Source: Toxonevra muliebris
Taxonomy: Eukaryota > Arthropoda > Insecta > Diptera > Pallopteridae
Assembly (NCBI GenBank): GCA_963691655.1
Contig: OY829326.1
Coordinates: forward strand, 137,658,998-137,722,997
Direction of reading: 5' to 3'
DNA length: 64,000 nt
Shown here: one piece after another, positions 61,668 to 64,000 of the stretch
Position numbering within the stretch: the stretch's first letter is position 1
Layout of the letters: each line of letters begins with the position of its first letter
Program-made: the position numbers and the translations under genes
Notes under the pieces: model-generated
Told to the model about the DNA's origin: nothing
Database searches by the model: none
What the model saw: the letters and a program-made list of their open reading frames with translations, nothing else

Positions 61668-61986
61668 AATTGAGAGTCTGAGAGGAAAAGTGGTATAACT
61701 TTAACGTTCAGAAAAAAATGGAATAGCTTTACGTAAGAGCAAAAGCAAAACGAAATATTTTCAGAGCAAACGTGAAACGAAATATGTTTAGAGCAAAAAC
61801 GGAATAAATCACTATGCTGCTTTTGCTCTAAACGAATTGTTATACCATTTTTGCTCTTACTATAAAGTCGTTTCATTTTCCCTCTAAACCGTATTTACTT
61901 GTACCGTTCTTGCATTGAGATACTAAATTATTTCAGTTTTGCTCTTTTATAAATTTTAGTCCACTTTTCCTCTCGAACTGTCAATT
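61668..61986. mobile_element. 319-bp MITE with 26-bp inverted ends
   Basis: The left end AATTGAGAGTCTGAGAGGAA (continuing AAGTGG) and the right end (inverse of AATTGACAGTTCGAGAGGAA, continuing AAGTGG) match except for a few bases. The inside repeats agagcaaa and its inverse tttgctct at least six times. No coding frame. Confidence 0.75.
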
Positions 61987-62039
61987 GGAAGTTAAAAGAA
62001 TTTTAGTTTAATATGATCTGAGAATTTATTAATTGGTGA

Positions 62040-62275
62040 TTCTAGCGGATCCAGAGGTTGGTGATGGGAGGATGAAAGGGGAGGTGGTCGTTTTTTTTCT
62101 TGACTTTTTTTATATACAGCACTGATCAGAGGTTGATGAAGGTGAAAAGGGAGGGAGAGGTGAGATCTTTTCGTTCCTTGACTTTTTTTTATTAAATACA
62201 GGACTGATCCATTTAATGCGAGAATAGGGCTTAGCCTCCACTTTTTTTGGATTTGCTAGTGAAAGTGATCATAAT
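62040..62275. repeat. Small repeat element with CTAGC ends
   Basis: CTAGCGGATCCAGAGG begins at 62043 and TTGGATTTGCTAG ends near 62260, roughly inverse. Inside, an ~97-bp G/A-rich unit is repeated twice (agaggttggtgatggg and agaggttgatgaaggtg). It resembles the start at 46777. Confidence 0.4.
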
Positions 62276-62279
62276 TAGT

Positions 62280-64000
62280 AGATCTCAGACTCCTGACTTT
62301 TATGAAATATTCTTCAAAACATGTTATTTTGATTATAATTTTTAAAATATTATAGCTTTTAAGATAAGTTAGGTTAAAAGGAAGTGTACAGAAAAACTAA
62401 ACGTCAACGGGTGCTAAAAATTTGGTCAATTATGTTGTATAGGGATACATTGCGAAATCCTCCACACCCATGAAAAACAAATCTTCTTAAATTTCTATCC
62501 ATTCTTGATGGACTTTACAAGGTCTATTGGCGGAACCTCCGCCAGATCCTCCAGTTCTGCAAATAGTCTGTCTGCTATGAAACGGAGTCGACTGATTTGT
62601 AGATTGGGACATTCACAGAGACTGATTTGGAGATTGGGACTACAGCTTCTGCAGTACTTTGGTGTTGCGCCTCCAATCCTCAAAGCCTTTGCATAAAAGC
62701 TTGTGAATAATTCGGCTAGAACACGAGTTTGTATTTTGTCTAACTTTGGTTTATCTTACAGTCGCTCTGGGTAGTGTACTGAAGATGGTGCTAGTTTTTT
62801 TGGGAGAGCTAGTAGCTCACCGGAAACACTATTGAAAATCTATAGGGAAGTAGGAAAAATCTAGGTCAATAGTGAAAAAAAAACAATATAACTAAGCTAA
62901 TGACAGCGGTTGACTCCAGTTGGCTTAAAATTTTGTGAGATCACGATAAAAAAAAAACAAGATGAAGAGTATGGAAAACAGACTTCCTGCTTTACTGGAG
63001 GAAAGATGGGGTTCAATCGACAAACAGACAATGCTGAACTTTAATTTTTTTTTAATTATTAAAATTATTAGGCTTTTGAATGAACAATGATTCATGGAAT
63101 AAAGTGTGTTGACATGAAAATTTTATAGACAGAAAGAGATTGGTAAATAATTTTTTTTTTATAAAACTTCAAAGAAAACTGTGCTGATATATATTACTTT
63201 AAAAATCTAAAATTTTAAGCATTTTATAAAAGCTTCAAGGATTTCACTTTTGAAATGTAAATGAGGTCGAAGGCATATATTCTAGGGTTAAATAAATAGG
63301 TCTCAGATTTAAAAAAATGGCATTGAAGAAGTATTTATGGAGGTCTCTGACGATAAATGCACGTCAATCCACATTCATTTCATTAGCATTTCAAAAACAG
63401 CTTCCTTCCGGTTTTTTCAAAAACTTCCGGAAAGGTCACAAATGCAAAAAAAAAAATTAAAGAGGCGAGGACAAAAAGGAAAAAGGTATGAGAGAGAGAA
63501 GATGAAACATGTAAGGCAACACTCACGCCACTGGTGACAAACCATTGTGACAAATTTTGTTCTTGATGATAAATTGCTGTAATTGACTTTTGTTTTGCAA
63601 AAGAAGAAAGGAAAAAGATGCATGCAGCATGCTCTGTTTATTTAGTATATGTTGCAATGAAACAGCTATTGATATCTATAAAAGATGAAAAGTGAGGCTC
63701 AATGAAATTGCAGATGTGAAAAAGGTGAACAGACAAAAAATTTATTGAATGAGTGAATGGTCAACAATTACAGCAAAACAATTACACATAAAAGGATGTT
63801 AAGTAAAATACTTAAACACAAAGAATAAAAACGAAAACGTAAAACTTATTGTATAATCTAATGACAATCATTTGACATTATACAACTATTAGATACTTAT
63901 ATGATCTACGAACGCTAATGCCGCTAACATAAAGAAGAAAATCACTTCCGCGCAACGAATTTTTCAATTAAGTATCATGGCAACATTTCACTAAAAATGA
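62280..64000. other. No gene seen
   Basis: AT-rich sequence. A 21-bp word, gactgatttgtagattggga with its final c, is repeated 30 bp later (62590 and 62620) with one change. The open frames at 62495-62696 on both strands have no recognised domain; they may come from a repeat. Confidence 0.35.

Noticed and set aside
62495..62696. Overlapping 62- and 63-codon frames on both strands
   Set aside because: No domain recognised; the 30-bp internal repeat explains the open frames.
1..64000. CRISPR arrays, operons, rRNA genes
   Set aside because: The window is a eukaryotic (fly) genome; the regular repeats found are satellites and inverted repeats of mobile elements.

Overview
The window looks like a stretch of euchromatin from a higher (brachyceran) fly. 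The evidence is strong AT bias, long introns, poly-Gln/His/Ala-type low complexity, and one clearly recognisable gene whose protein is close to Drosophila Vnd. It is not prokaryotic: there are no operons and no convincing long ORFs apart from homeobox exons and mobile-element remains. The exact species cannot be told from the sequence.

The only host gene I can support is ventral nervous system defective (vnd, NK-2 class homeobox), on the minus strand. Its three recognised coding exons are at 52533-53068 (N-terminal region), 42115-42770 (TN/eh1 repression motif, His-rich and Thr/Ala-rich linker) and 33585-34471 (acidic region, homeodomain, NK2-specific domain, stop). They are joined by introns of 9.8 and 7.6 kb with consensus splice sites, and the reading phase is continuous across both. 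The open frame at the N-terminus has no ATG before an upstream stop, so the true start is unresolved. A 70-nt candidate leader exon with an ATG lies at 57540-57609.

The rest is a gene desert filled with repeats. Left flank (1-33 kb): a 95-bp satellite (1-835) with a related island at 7.7-7.9 kb; a TIR-bounded transposon (3870-5320) carrying an intact three-exon gene for an unrecognised 139-aa protein; jockey/R1-like and RTE-like non-LTR remnants (9.8-11.6, 24.6-26.6, 31.0-31.7 kb); a Tc1-like element (18.08-19.34 kb); a non-autonomous hAT (20.37-21.30 kb); a piggyBac-like TTAA element (23.16-23.68 kb); tRNA-derived SINEs; and foldback sequences.

Introns of vnd: intron 2 has a second copy of the same hAT element and a 701-bp non-LTR insertion flanked by a perfect 13-bp target duplication. 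Intron 1 has a nearly intact DD37E mariner nested in an R1-like fragment, an inverted array of CTCF-like AGATGGCGC motifs, another TTAA element, and two SINEs, one of which shares its 3' tail with the LINE at 26 kb.

Right flank (53-64 kb): upstream sequence of vnd with a candidate leader exon, a 982-bp TTAA element whose right end has been copied in a fresh 68-bp tandem duplication, a 319-bp MITE, and unannotated AT-rich sequence.

The most promising candidate for something undescribed is the spliced 139-aa gene inside the CCCAACAA-ended transposon. The vnd start, the CTCF-motif array and the LINE/SINE tail sharing also deserve checks.
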